Source: Dolomedes plantarius
Taxonomy: Eukaryota; Arthropoda; Arachnida; Araneae; Dolomedidae
Length of the DNA: 64,000 nt
Reading direction: 5' to 3'
Assembly: GCA_907164885.2 (NCBI GenBank)
Contig: OU015501.1
Span: 60,749,119 to 60,813,118, forward strand
In this document: positions 26,301 to 36,916 of the stretch, one piece after another
Layout: each line of letters begins with the position of its first letter
Numbering within the stretch: position 1 is the first letter of the stretch
Notes under the pieces: model-generated
Told to the model about the DNA's origin: nothing
What the model saw: the letters and a program-made list of their open reading frames with translations, nothing else
Databases searched by the model: none
Made by a program: the position numbers and the translations under genes

Positions 26301-26614
26301 CAGTCGAACCCTGTTATAGCAAACCCGGTATATAACGAACTCACGGATATAACAAGCGAAAATTTTGGTCCCGCCATTTTCCTATTGTACGTAATTTAAT
26401 TAGTATTGAGTCAGTTTAATGTAATCGATTTTAGTCGATTTAATTCATTAATAATCATTTTTAATAGATTTTATCATTTTTAATACTCATTATTGAATAC
26501 ACATTGCAACTAATGTGTTATACATTTTGTGAACTCTAGTAGTTTTCTTAATGGTTCGGATATAGCGAACAAAATCTTTGGTCCCTTGAAGTTCGTTATA
26601 ACGGGGTTCGACTG
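26301..26614. mobile_element. Pogo-like MITE, 314 bp
   Basis: The ends CAGTCGAACCCTGTTATAGC and CGTTATAACGGGGTTCGACTG are inverted repeats, with TA on both sides (26299-26300 and 26615-26616). Sub-terminal motifs (TATAACGAAC, GATATAGCGAAC, TTTTGGTCCC) recur near both ends. It has no coding capacity. TIR style and TA target match pogo/Tigger-type elements. Confidence 0.88.
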
Positions 26615-27479
26615 TACTAAATATAGTATATAATAAATGTGTATATTTAATATTACCACAACGTCTTTAATATGTTAACTACATCAGAAGAGCTTGCTTA
26701 GTGCTTTCATATGCATGTTATATGTACATTTGAAATTTTAGTGGCGATTTCATAAAATTTTCATTTTCAAATTGACTTTTAATGAAACTATCCCCGCTGA
26801 CGGAGAGTTTTGGCTGATAAGCCGAATTGAACTTTTACTGCTATAAGAACCATTCTAAACCAGTTACAAATTTAGCAACGAATCCTCAGGGGTCAGATAG
26901 CTGAGCTATTTCAATACATCCTCCCCAAACCATATACATTACTTTTCCTTCTCTGTCGGTATTTTCTCATTAGGTGTGGCAGACTGTCTCTGAAACGTAT
27001 TGCACTAGAAGTTTTTTTATCGCTCAAGGAACCAGTCTGCAAACCATTTTGAATCTCCAATTTATTGTCTGTCAAGTGCATTTTTTTCTTATCTAAATCT
27101 TTCAACTAAATCCTTTATGTATGAAGAGTTCAACGACCTCTACATGTTAGGAATATCTAAAGTAACTGTGAAGTTTACGCATAAAAATTATATGTAGCTC
27201 ACATTTGTAAGTTAATTTTAATAGCGTAACGTTTTGGATTATTTGAAAAGGATAGGAAAGAGTTCATGGAGTGCGTTTATCTCTTTTTTATTATCATTTC
27301 CTCCAGTTGTAGAGTCTCCTTTCATAAAAACTCCAATGTACTTAAGCATCTACAATAATTGTTGAATTTATGTCTGCTAGATGACTGATTCTTTAACATG
27401 ATTAGAAACCTTGAATCCTTAACAAATTTTATTTATGATACATTTGCAACACGCTTTATTTATAAATACATTAACGAAT

Positions 27480-28060
27480 GTAATATTTACAATTATTACG
27501 CGGGCTTTATCTCCCTAAACCTAAAGGTGAACCCGCACTGATAAGTGCGAGTGTGTATCATGATACATGTTACAGATGCGCTTAAGTCTATCCATAATAC
27601 GCTGATAGTTTAAGCGTATCCATCTCGTGTATCAGTTTGTCTCTACCATAATACGAGTAGATAAACATATCATCTACATTGTCTTCCGCACTGTCTACAA
27701 AAGTATCCCCGCCTCTGTATGTCGTATCACTTTGAAGTCTCGGCAAAAGATCTACACCAAAGGGATCTTAGCCATAGGGTATCAGTACATCAGACTTGAT
27801 AAGCTGGATGCAATACTCTGCATCCACACTTACGCTATTCGTGATATACATCTTGATATGGATCACTTAAAGTTCGTTTACTCTTTAGTCCGTCACGTAA
27901 TGTCTTGGAGCCTCTCCGGCGTTGATAAAGAGCCCCGAGTCGAGAGAGTAGCGAAAGAGGAATTATTTCAACAAAAATAAAATAAATAAGCGTTGAAATA
28001 GCTGAGCTTTTCTGTAGTTTTTATAAAAATATTTTCCTCATTCATTCTATCAGGTCAAGC
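27480..28060 (+). other. Unassigned region with an open frame of 117 codons (27627-27980)
   Basis: The sequence is less AT-rich than its surroundings. It holds a small hairpin (CGCACTGATAAGTGCG at about 27534-27549), imperfect repeats of CGCTTAAG and CGTATCCAT motifs, and an open frame from 27627. I recognise no domain and see no splice sites fitting the VWC gene. It may be part of an unrecognised transposon. Confidence 0.25.
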
Positions 28061-28554
28061 AAATTCTCCTGATAATTAGTATGAAGAAAATCACTGATAC
28101 TTCTCACCACCATGATACTACCAATTCAAACAAACACAAACACCCTATAAATTTCCAATCAACTATCACATCAAAGTTTAAAAATTTAATGGTACTTTTT
28201 TTATTTCACCATTTCCTTGCATTAAGATCACAAATAGATCGTCGAAGTCTTATCGCATAAAAGTTACACTATATTCAAGTAGAAAAAAGTAGAAAAAATG
28301 TATATTTTATGCCTCATATAGTTTGAAAACATTATAGATCTTATGCTGTTTTAAATGAGATTTTCTTCCTAAGTATAGATTGTCATCCGTTAGATACTTT
28401 ATAGAAAACTTAGATTACTTGATATATTTCTATTAAAAATAACGATAAAAATAAAACGAACTGAATACAAGAATAGTGTCACCCGATTTATAGATAAATG
28501 GGTAACTTCTACATCTTTTAGCCGATAAAAGTCATCGATCTTCCTACATTTTAC

Positions 28555-28735
28555 AGCCGGGCGATGGTCGAATAGCAAGGGCGCTGACATTCGGTACCAG
28601 AATCTGTGAGTTCAACACCCTCTCTTAGCATGGACGTTTGTAGCCGTCCGGAATCGACATTAAGCAGTAGGTCCCGGTTTCATTAGCCCTCGTGTAGCAA
28701 AAATTGACCGTAGCGCTTTAAACCAAATCCGAAAC
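28555..28735 (+). repeat. tRNA-derived SINE, family B, copy 2
   Basis: It starts GCCGGGCGATGGTCGAATAG, then GGTACCAGAATCTGTGAGTT. The body contains TTTGTAGCCGTCCGGAATCG and GCAGTAGGTCCCGG, and the end is GCCCTCGTGTAGCAAAAATT. It shares these blocks with copies at 6455, 33715 and 49185. Confidence 0.82.
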
Positions 28736-28742
28736 CTACATT

Positions 28743-28943
28743 TTACACGCATCGAGTAAATGGAACAACTCTTATTGCCCCTTTTCCAATCCTTTTAAAG
28801 GCCTTTGGATCCAATACACGTTCAGAATTTGTAGTAGCGTCAAAGGTAGCTACTGCCATGTTATAGCCACCTTGCTTTAATGAAGTTAAGTCGGCTTTAA
28901 GCCCATTTTTGAGATGACACTGTTTCATTGCCTTGGGATACAT
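28743..28943 (-). pseudogene. Unrecognised coding-like fragment next to a SINE
   Basis: A 66-codon - strand frame (starting MYPKAMKQCHLKNGLKADLT) with composition more like protein than the local AT-rich background: Lys, Ala and Gly are common and AT-codon bias is low. I do not recognise the family. It has no visible splice sites and may be a fragment of a transposon or a retrocopy. Confidence 0.25.
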
Positions 28944-29117
28944 ACGTAAATCATTAATAAAAATGAATGGTAAAATCCTTTAGAAGCAAGCGGGATGGTT
29001 TAAAACTTCCATGTATTGAAGGTTTTGCACACAATGGTTTAGCACTTATGGTTTTGCACACAAGCTTCAAATTTAGTTTACTAGGTGACGAGTGTGGGTT
29101 GGCTTTTCGTTGAAATC

Positions 29118-29432
29118 GAGATGTGTGTGTGTGTGTGTGTGTGTGTGTGGCTAATGTCCCTGGGGGATGACAACATTACACCCCAGTCCGGTGTACATAT
29201 GAATATAAGACATAGAAACAGACAAATGACACAATCACAGAAGAATTTTATTGACAGACGATGACACCGTCGATGGACGATGGGTTGCAGCTCCCCTTTC
29301 TCGACGGGGTTCCAATTGCAGGCGGAAGACTGACCGGTTCCCCAGAAAACAGCCAAGTCTTATGCGGGAATCGAACCCACACCCCCGGCGTGGCAGGCTG
29401 ATGCCTTATCCACTTAACCACTGGGCGACGAA
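29118..29432 (-). repeat. tRNA-derived SINE, family C, with (AC)n tail
   Basis: On the - strand the head CGTCGCCCAGTGGTTAAGTG and the B box GTGGGTTCGATTCCC form a tRNA-like promoter. The body includes GGGGAACCGGTCAGTCTTCC and TTTCTATGTCTTATATTCAT and ends GGACATTAGCC followed by (AC)n. It is the most intact tRNA-like head in the window. The reading frames that cross it are incidental. Confidence 0.82.
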
Positions 29433-30332
29433 ATCGAGATGTAACAATTGCGACGAGCTTCAACATCACAACACTGTTTCTAGCAGCATACTTGTTGGGC
29501 TTGCAGGCCAACATTTCTGCCAACATGCATTTGCACCTAAAAGAGTTAGTAATTCTAGGACCGAAATGATCAATAAAACGGATTTACACGGTAGCATTTC
29601 AATAAAAGTTGTGAGTATATTCAGGAAGATAATCATGTAGCTTCTTCAGTTAACAACTTCCTTCCTTTAATTTTTCTATGAACTTATCAGCTGTTAAGAT
29701 ATAAAATACAACTTCTGTAATTCAAAGTGATAACTTTCATGAATTAAAAACATGTTTCTACGGGCCAAGACTAATTGTAAGGAATTTTCAATTTTAAAAA
29801 ATTGCTTTTTTAAACACTATAATGAAAAATTGTTTTAAAAATATTTTCAGCCCCGCTTTGAAACTGTCTTTTCAAATCTGGTGCAATTTAAACAAATACA
29901 CCAAGATAAAGCAAGTATGAGAATAGAGGGCTTATATATTACAGTTTAAAAATCCATAGATATTTACAGCCAACTATTTTCAATCTAGCGATAATTTTAA
30001 CTAGTAGTAGAAAACATCTGACATTTGTATTAATTTTACAGTCATCGACTACAAGAAGTCCTTACGTTATTATTCATATGCTTTACTCACAAGACGTTGT
30101 TTGCAAAACATTCCAATTTGAAAATACCAATCATTGACCAGAAATTCAGTTTTTTACCGAAAAACTATGAGTATTACTCGAATCCCTTGAGTCACACATA
30201 CGCACATTTTAAAACTGCTAGAAAATGTCACATTTGTTTCATTCCTCCCAAACCTATTTTAACAAAATGTGACTTAAGTGCAATGCAGTTAATAAATTTA
30301 CAATATGATGACGTTCACAATCTTTTTTACAG
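29433..30332. other. Intron sequence before VWC2
   Basis: AT-rich, no element recognised. It ends in the acceptor TCTTTTTTACAG of the VWC2 exon. Confidence 0.4.
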
Positions 30333-30527
30333 GTAATCCCAGTGACTGTATCGTTGATGGAATAACATACCATCAAGGCGAAGTGATCCCAGATCGTCAG
30401 TCCTGTCACAACTGTTATTGTTCCGATTCATCTGTGGTCTGCGAAAAAATTAAATGCTCTCCACCAATAGAAGGATGTCAGCCTATTATACCAGAGGGTC
30501 ACTGCTGCCCAATATCCTATCGTTGCG
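30333..30527 (+). CDS. VWC/mucin-like gene, exon: second complete VWC module
   Basis: A 65-codon, phase 1-1 exon after TCTTTTTTACAG, with donor TGCG|GTAAAT. It encodes a full ten-cysteine VWC module: DC, then GITYHQGEVIP, the CHNCYC cluster, VVCEKIKC, EGC, HCC and a final RC. The aromatic residue and glycine after the first Cys (Y-x-x-G) match the family pattern. It is followed by a 10.2-kb intron full of transposon remains. Confidence 0.88.
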
Positions 30528-31986
30528 GTAAATTATATTTTCTATATTATTTATTAACTTCATGTTTATTTCAGTTTAAAACTCTTCATAGGTCCGCCGG
30601 GCAAAGAAAGTCTGATAAAAATGTCAGAAACTGACTAAAGAAAACATGTTTTTTCAAGCTGTCGATAAAGAGGAGACGGACAGCTGATTGAAGCATTAGT
30701 AAATACGGCTGAATTTTCTAGGGAATCAAGATGGTAGATGAAATTGGTGTCGAAAATGATTTAAGGGTAGAAAATTTAAATTTATGCTTAAATTTCTTGC
30801 AGTGCTTAGGGATCATTGAATTAGAGATTTCTTGATTCGTAATATAACCTTGAGTGATCTTTTAAGCGTGTTTCAAAGGCAACTTTAGTTTGACCTATAA
30901 AAGACAAATCAATGCATGTTGTAAAAATCTGATTTGTGAAACTGAGTTATAGATTTCATGGAAGAAAATTTATATCTATTAACAAGTTTAAATATCATTT
31001 TGAAATTTAAACCAGACAGATTTTTTCTAAATTTAAAACACAGGGATTAGTAAAATTTATGATGGTGTGGGAGTTATAGATGGGCAAAAGAGTTGGAGGA
31101 AGATCAACCACAGATGAAGGGAAGACACGTTCGATCCGCTATCCTGGGAGAAATTCTCTAGAGTGGTAGAACCCGACCGTTGAAAATTATATCTGTAAGC
31201 CAATATAAAAAAAAGTTCATTCAATTCACCCTTCTCACAAGGTTTAGCAGATTTCATGTATTAATAAATTCTAAACTGCTCTAAGAAAAATTAAAATTTT
31301 GCCTTTCATTTCTAAACAAGAGCTTTGACTTTCAGATTCATTGTGAAATCTGTGATCTGTCTTTGAGCCCAGTCATTCTGAGAACTTGGCAAAGCTGCAA
31401 ACAGAAAATTTATATCTGTAGAGTTAGTAAATTTTCTGCTCATGGGATCCCAGTATGAGCATGCCAGACTAGCTAGTACCAGCTAATGCCAGAGTTTTAA
31501 CTCAAATGCTTAGTACATAAAAGTCTTCCCTCACAAACACATTACCGACAAAAATAATGTTCTCTATTTATAAATTTATGGATGAAACTTACTCATAAAC
31601 TGAGCGAAACTAAGATGACTGTGAGACGAATAGAACGTTAGTATACCAACAGAAATATATCATAATACATGTTTACGAGAAGTTCAAATCTGGATTTTTT
31701 TTTTCAAACGAGTTTATTCATGATCATAGGTGTAAAAATTATATGAAATATTCCAACTGTATCCCTCTCAACCCCACATTACCCATGATATATCAAAGTA
31801 AATTAAAAATTAAATATAAAGTGTTAAATTGGTGAAATTATTCACCTCGTTCGATCTTAACATGGAATGTCAAACGAAAAAAAATTGAAGACTGCTTTCT
31901 TTGGAAGAATACAAGAAAATAAGCCCATCATGTTCTGAAAATCAGATAAAATCAGTGCCAAAACACGTGTACTATTTTATAATGCA
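30528..31986. other. Intron sequence, nothing recognised
   Basis: First part of the 10.2-kb intron after VWC2. No bounded element seen. Confidence 0.35.
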
Positions 31987-32502
31987 CAGTCAAGTCTCCT
32001 ATAGCTCGGTGTTTTTATAACGCGATTTCCATATAACATCGAGCGAAAATTGTGACAGCTCTCCTATAACGCGGTCTTCTTATAACGCGTTTATCGTACA
32101 AGAACATTCAAACAACTCAAATGGCTTGAAAAAATTATCTATGGCAGCACTTATTTGATATGTTAAATGTTTGTAGTTGACATTTATAGGGTATTCCCCT
32201 GTTTATCAATTCCGGTTATCAAGGAATTTCCCTAAAAACGAACAAACAATAAAGCATTACTCTCTATAATTTTTTTTAAGATAGTCTTTAAACGTGTTCA
32301 GACGGGTGTGTGATAAAGTTCTTTTGACTTGTTTAATTTACGTTATTGGAATTGTATAACATTAGAGAACATCTCGGTAAAATTTTCTATTTCCGTAATA
32401 CTACAATTTATTTATTTCCGAGATTCTATATAACGCGGTACGAATTCATTTAATATGTATCAATTCTGAGTTTCTTATAACGCGGTTTCCCTATAACGCG
32501 GT

Positions 32503-32872
32503 ACGGTGGCCCAGTTGGAAAGAGCAGCAGGCCAGGGATTTGAACGTCCCTAGTTCGATGTTCGTCGCGGCAAATCCCCCGCCGTGTTCACTAATGGTGG
32601 CCGGGGCACGTAAAACAGGTCGTGGCTGCAATGTCCTCCAAGTTCTCAAATTTTCCTCTGGATGTGCGGGGTCAAGTGTTCCGATCTCGTCACTTGACTC
32701 GGTACAAAATTACGGGACCGGTCATTTAGCCAAGTTGGACTCCGACCCTTGTGGTGCTAGTTCAAAACAGGAGCCGCCTCTTTCAGCCAAATAGCCTATT
32801 AGGACCTGGTGAATGGAATCTCCAACCAGGGGGCATTAGCAACAACAACCACAACATAAATTAATCTGATTT
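32503..32872 (+). repeat. tRNA-derived SINE, family D, copy 1
   Basis: It starts GGTGGCCCAGTTGGAAAGAG (A-box-like) with CCTAGTTCGATGTTCG (B-box-like). The body includes TGGTGGCCGGGGCACGTAAA and GACTCCGACCCTTGTGGTGC. It ends GGACCTGGTGAATGGAATCT and GGGGGCATTAGCAACAACAA with an ACAACAAC tail. A full copy in reverse lies at 49812-50172. Confidence 0.88.
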
Positions 32873-32997
32873 GTCTTATTTACATGTTTCTCATAACGCG
32901 GTTCCATAGAACTCATTTCCTGATTTGAATTAATTTTGAGTTCCTTATAACACGGTTTCCATATAACGCGGTACGAATTAATCGCGTTATAGGTTAA

Positions 32998-33552
32998 GGC
33001 TGCTATGTACTAAGAAAAAAATCGTATTTCCCTTTTCCTCTTCTTGCAGACTCTTATGGTGGGAGGAGTCCAGTTGACAGTTCGAGAATTCCACCCCCCT
33101 TAGGATTGACATTTTGAGGGATTGTAATGGCTCTCTCTATATACGGGGGGTTAAGCGCTGCCCCCAAATTTTTCTATTTAACATATATTTTAGTCAACTA
33201 TTTACAGGTACATAAATGCTGATAATCAAATAAAATTGGTATTTTCAGATAGCCTGAACTTTTCTGCAAAGCACTACGGGATTCATTTTATAAATTTCAT
33301 CCCCCGAAGGAATTTATGAGCGTTTAAAACACACTATACCAGAATTTTCCCCGAATAATTTAAATTTTAAAATATTAATTGCATTTTTTTAAAAAAACGA
33401 AAAATGTATACAAATGTAAAATTTCTTTCTCTATGACGGAGTACAATTTTTTTTAAAATATCTTTGAATCCAAGTCGGCAATCCGTGGACAAATTTTCTC
33501 CGTAGGTTAACATTGAAGTGAGCGAATCCAATGGGGTTAGTACATAGCAGCC
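32998..33552. mobile_element. PiggyBac-like MITE, 555 bp, TTAA-flanked
   Basis: Perfect terminal inverted repeats, GGCTGCTATGTACTAA and TTAGTACATAGCAGCC. Each is bordered by TTAA (32994-32997 and 33553-33556), the hallmark target duplication of piggyBac elements. The interior has no transposase frame. It sits in the right end of the pogo-like MITE. A good polypyrimidine-plus-CAG acceptor-like sequence occurs inside at about 33050. Confidence 0.85.
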
Positions 33553-33714
33553 TTAAGTGTATAAAGATGATTCACCCCTCCTCAGTGAAAGCAAATTATT
33601 ATATTTTAATTGCAGAAACCTTTCGTTAAGTTGTACAAGTTTCAGCTCTACATAATATTGTACTTAATTAAAATTGTTATCTTACTTAAAAACCGTTTTT
33701 ATTTTTGCGATTGG

Positions 33715-33890
33715 TTGGGAAAGCTCTTTTGCAATACGAGGGACAAACTGATCAGGACCTACAGCCGATTCTGAATAGTTAACCACACTCGTGCTTACTG
33801 CAGAATTCGAACACACAGATCAGAAAACTAGGCACGAACACACGGCTCAGAAAACTAGTGTCCTAACCATTTGACCATCGTCCGAGCTCT
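33715..33890 (-). repeat. tRNA-derived SINE, family B, copy 3 (degenerate)
   Basis: It matches family B in reverse: CAATACGAGGGACAAACTGA, then ACCTACAGCCGATTCTGAAT, AGAATTCGAACACACAGATC, and CTAACCATTTGACCATCGTC at the head. It contains an internal duplication of ACACA...CAGAAAACTAG. Confidence 0.7.
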
Positions 33891-34881
33891 AATTTTTTTT
33901 CATTGCTCGTTTTGAAAAGCCAAGGATTAACAGATTATTAAAAAATCAAATAAAACAATTTCAAAAATTTTAGTAGCATTTTGTTGCGACTACAGATATT
34001 TTCGATTGGGTGTACAAGTTAACCCTTTGAGACTTACTGTATACTGCTATTTTAGTTTCTTCAGTTCAGTTATTGTCGTCAAGCTGTTATCAACCAAAAT
34101 AAAATCTTTGAAACACTGATGAACATTGTTAACCTACCTTGTGTAATAAGTGGTTAAATCGACTGACAACTTCCTTATTAACCGTTCACTAGAGTAGTTC
34201 TTGCAGTCATGAGTTCCTTTTTTCAATTCCCTTAAACGTCCTCTTTCCGACATTCAGGTCTACTTTCTCTGTATTTTAGCTTTTAAACCTCACGAAATTC
34301 TCTTTCCCTCTCTTTCTTTGCATAACATTCCTATTAACACAGAGGGAAACTGCACAGAGCATAATATCAGAGAACTAATTTTTGTATTAAACAAAATTTA
34401 GATCATTCAATGTACTATACAAAATATTATTGGTTTTAAATGGCATTTTGTTAACTTCTCACGCTGATATCTGATTGGAGATACCCGTCCTTTCAGTTTC
34501 CAAAAAATGTCGGTGATTACATAGTCTCCAACCAAAATGCGATGTTTCCAGACGAATACCCTCCAACAGGGTGGTCGGCCAGCTTCGCTTCGGTGACTGG
34601 ATGAGAACTAGAATACCACACGGTTGAGTCGTGCTAAAACAGAAAGCCATTATTATAATAATAATTCAAAATACTAGAAACGCAATAAGAAAAAGAAATA
34701 AACTTTTAAATTTTAATTCAGTGAACAAAAATAAATATCGTCAAACAACAGAGCAATAACAATATTTCATTGTACAACCAAGAATTTATTTCAGGTCGAT
34801 AATATATACCTTGCTGTGCTAATACTTGGGGATATTAATGTTTACGAACAAAACCGTCTTTTTCCCAGCATCAATTCTGTA
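33891..34881. other. Intron sequence, nothing recognised
   Basis: AT-rich intron DNA. A 63-codon - strand frame at 34459-34650 has no recognised domain. Confidence 0.3.
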
Positions 34882-35338
34882 CAGGCCCTGATTTTCCATT
34901 AGGCCCGGTCCTATGGGCCCCCGAATGTTGGGGGCCCCCAAAAAATTTTAATTTTAAAAGGAAAAAAAGAAATAATTCCCAATTCAAATTTTTTTAATAG
35001 CAATTTTTTTTTATATATCCTTTCAAATTTGATTGATTGATTGGTTTATCATATGTATGTTATAGTATATATAAGGGATTAATAAGTTTTTCTGGTTGCA
35101 TTGTATTGGTGTTTTAATGATGAAGTTAGTATGTTGTATTGCTTTTTGTTAATTGATAATGTTCCAAGCTTCTACGCTTCAAATAGCCAATTCTTGGTAA
35201 AATGGTACTTTCACAATGATTCATGATTATTATTTTTTTTGTGTGTGTCAATTTTGGAAATTTTATGCCCACATTAGTGTTAGGGAGCCCCCATCCCGAG
35301 TTGTGCCTATAGTCAAGAATTTTCTAAATCGGGCCCTA
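34882..35338. mobile_element. hAT-type MITE, about 457 bp
   Basis: The left end is CAGGCCCTGATTTTCC and the right end AAATCGGGCCCTA. Both sides carry a perfect 8-bp duplication ATTCTGTA (34874-34881 and 35339-35346). GGGCCCC-rich sub-terminal blocks recur near both ends, and the interior is AT-rich without a gene. Confidence 0.82.
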
Positions 35339-35424
35339 ATTCTGTACTCGCAACGTGAATTATTTAAACATCGATATTTACCATATAAGCTTCCATCAGT
35401 TTTTTACTATGATGTTATAACATC

Positions 35425-35622
35425 AGCCTTCCTCATAGTATAGTGGTTACAGTCGCGAGCTTCTATATCGTAGGCTCGGGTTCGAAACTCGGCTAAGGCA
35501 TGGACTGTGTTGTCCCTTCACAGGGTAGTAGTAGTCGTTCATCAATGGGACCTTCCATAATAAAGTAGCTGACAAATTCGCAGTATGGGTAGACAAATGT
35601 TCTCAAGACAGGTTCCAGTCTC
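35425..35622 (+). repeat. tRNA-derived SINE, family A, copy 3
   Basis: The head CCTCATAGTATAGTGGTTAC and B box GGGTTCGAAACTC are well kept and tRNA-like. The body has GGCATGGACTGTGTTGTCCC and CCATAATAAAGTAGCTGACA. Confidence 0.8.
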
Positions 35623-36071
35623 GTTGGAAACAAAAATTACGACACCGAATGCATATTGATTTTGTATAAAAATACATAAGTAATATCCTCGACATATCTA
35701 AAAAAATCAACAATGTTTTTATACTTAAAACAATTTAAGACCAGTTTACGAAGAGGAATTTAGATATTTATAAACTATGACTTACTGTATTATAAACATT
35801 AAAACTTCTTCACACAGGGAAAATGAAAAATATGAAAGTAAATTTTAATCGAGCAGTTTCATACCAATTTCATCCTCGAACCAAAGAATATACATGCTTT
35901 CGTACATATAATACGTCGTATCTAAGTCAGAAAATCAAACCATCTATTAAATGCATCAGTACCTCTGTTATCAGATAAAATATATCTGGCATAAAAAGTT
36001 GGCAATTTTTGGATGATATGAAAGATAGATATAGTATGCGAAAACGCATGTCAACTATGTTTCTTGTAGAT

Positions 36072-36434
36072 CAGTGGTTCCCAACCCGTAGAAGTCTGCG
36101 GACCACTAAGCCAGAAATTGAACTATGTGCGGACCCCCACCCCCACCAACTTGAGGGGGGGACACTCCGGAGGTTATGGGGGCTATAGAATATCCCTCAG
36201 GCAAAAGGGATACAGAATTAACGTACTCACATTCTAACGTATCATATTCTTATAATAAAATAATTGTTAAACTTTTGAGAAATTTTAATTCAACACCTGA
36301 TAGTCATCGGATATATTCGGCCCATCTAGTTCAATGAACGTTGGTTTCAAAATCCCCATTTATTTGGCAACTTTTTTAGATGTGGTGCCGGACCACTCCC
36401 GAGGCTCTCGCGGACCACCGGTTGGGAACCAGTG
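36072..36434 (+). mobile_element. hAT-type MITE, copy 1 of an opposed pair
   Basis: It begins CAGTGGTTCCCAACCC and ends GGTTGGGAACCAGTG. The flanks TTGTAGAT (36064) and CTGTAGAT (36435) match at 7 of 8 bases. Its interior is the reverse complement of the element at 36535. Confidence 0.85.
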
Positions 36435-36534
36435 CTGTAGATCCTGCGTTTTATATAATTTTGTAGTACCAATTCAAAATTTTGCGGTCTGAAAGATGAA
36501 AATCATGGGTAGTCAGGAATCTATTCATTTAAAT

Positions 36535-36908
36535 CAGTGGTTCCCAACCGGTGGTCCGCGAGAGCCTCGGGAGTGATCCTATACATATAAAAATGTTGCC
36601 AAATAAATGGGGATTTTGAAAGCAATGTTCATTGAACTAGATGGGCAGAATATATCCGATGACTATCAGGTGCTGAATTAAAATTTCTTAAAAGTTTAAC
36701 ATAATTATTTTATTATTAGAATATGATACACTAGAATGTACGTTTATCCTGTATCCCTTTTGCCTGAGAGATAATCTATACTCCCCATACCCCCCGGAAG
36801 ATCCCCCCCCCCTCAAGTCGGTGGGGGATGGAGGTGGTCCGCACGTGGTTACATTTCTGGCTTAGTGGTTCTACGGATATTAAGACTTCTACGGGTTGGG
36901 AACCACTG
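36535..36908 (-). mobile_element. hAT-type MITE, copy 2 of an opposed pair
   Basis: The ends CAGTGGTTCCCAACCGG and GGGTTGGGAACCACTG are flanked by a perfect 8-bp duplication ATTTAAAT (36527 and 36909). It lies about 100 bp from copy 1 in the opposite orientation, so together they could form a long hairpin. No coding capacity. Confidence 0.9.
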
Positions 36909-36916
36909 ATTTAAAT

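Larger units (their letters stand above)
31987..33560. mobile_element. Pogo-like MITE interrupted by a SINE and a piggyBac-like MITE
   Basis: The left end CAGTCAAGTCTCCTATAGCT and the right end, once the TTAA-flanked insert at 32998-33552 is removed (CGCGTTATAGGTTAAGTGTA), are imperfect inverted repeats. TATAACGCGG motifs recur at about 32017, 32069, 32085, 32431, 32476, 32492, 32894 and 32964. Removal of the SINE (about 32503-32872) brings two such motif groups together. Exact outer ends are approximate. Confidence 0.65.

Noticed and set aside
29340..29432. Functional tRNA gene on the - strand
   Set aside because: The A and B boxes are good, but the sequence continues into a SINE body with an (AC)n tail, and I could not pair a convincing acceptor stem.
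29251..29640. 129-codon + strand frame and overlapping - strand frames
   Set aside because: They run through a tRNA-derived SINE; its pol III boxes and tail explain the sequence better than coding.
32540..32794. 84-codon open frame and its counterpart at 49879-50112
   Set aside because: Both are the body of SINE family D, repeated in opposite orientations.
33050..33112. Possible extra exon of the VWC gene after a strong acceptor-like sequence
   Set aside because: It lies inside the piggyBac-like MITE, and the frame closes after about 20 codons with no suitable phase 1 donor.
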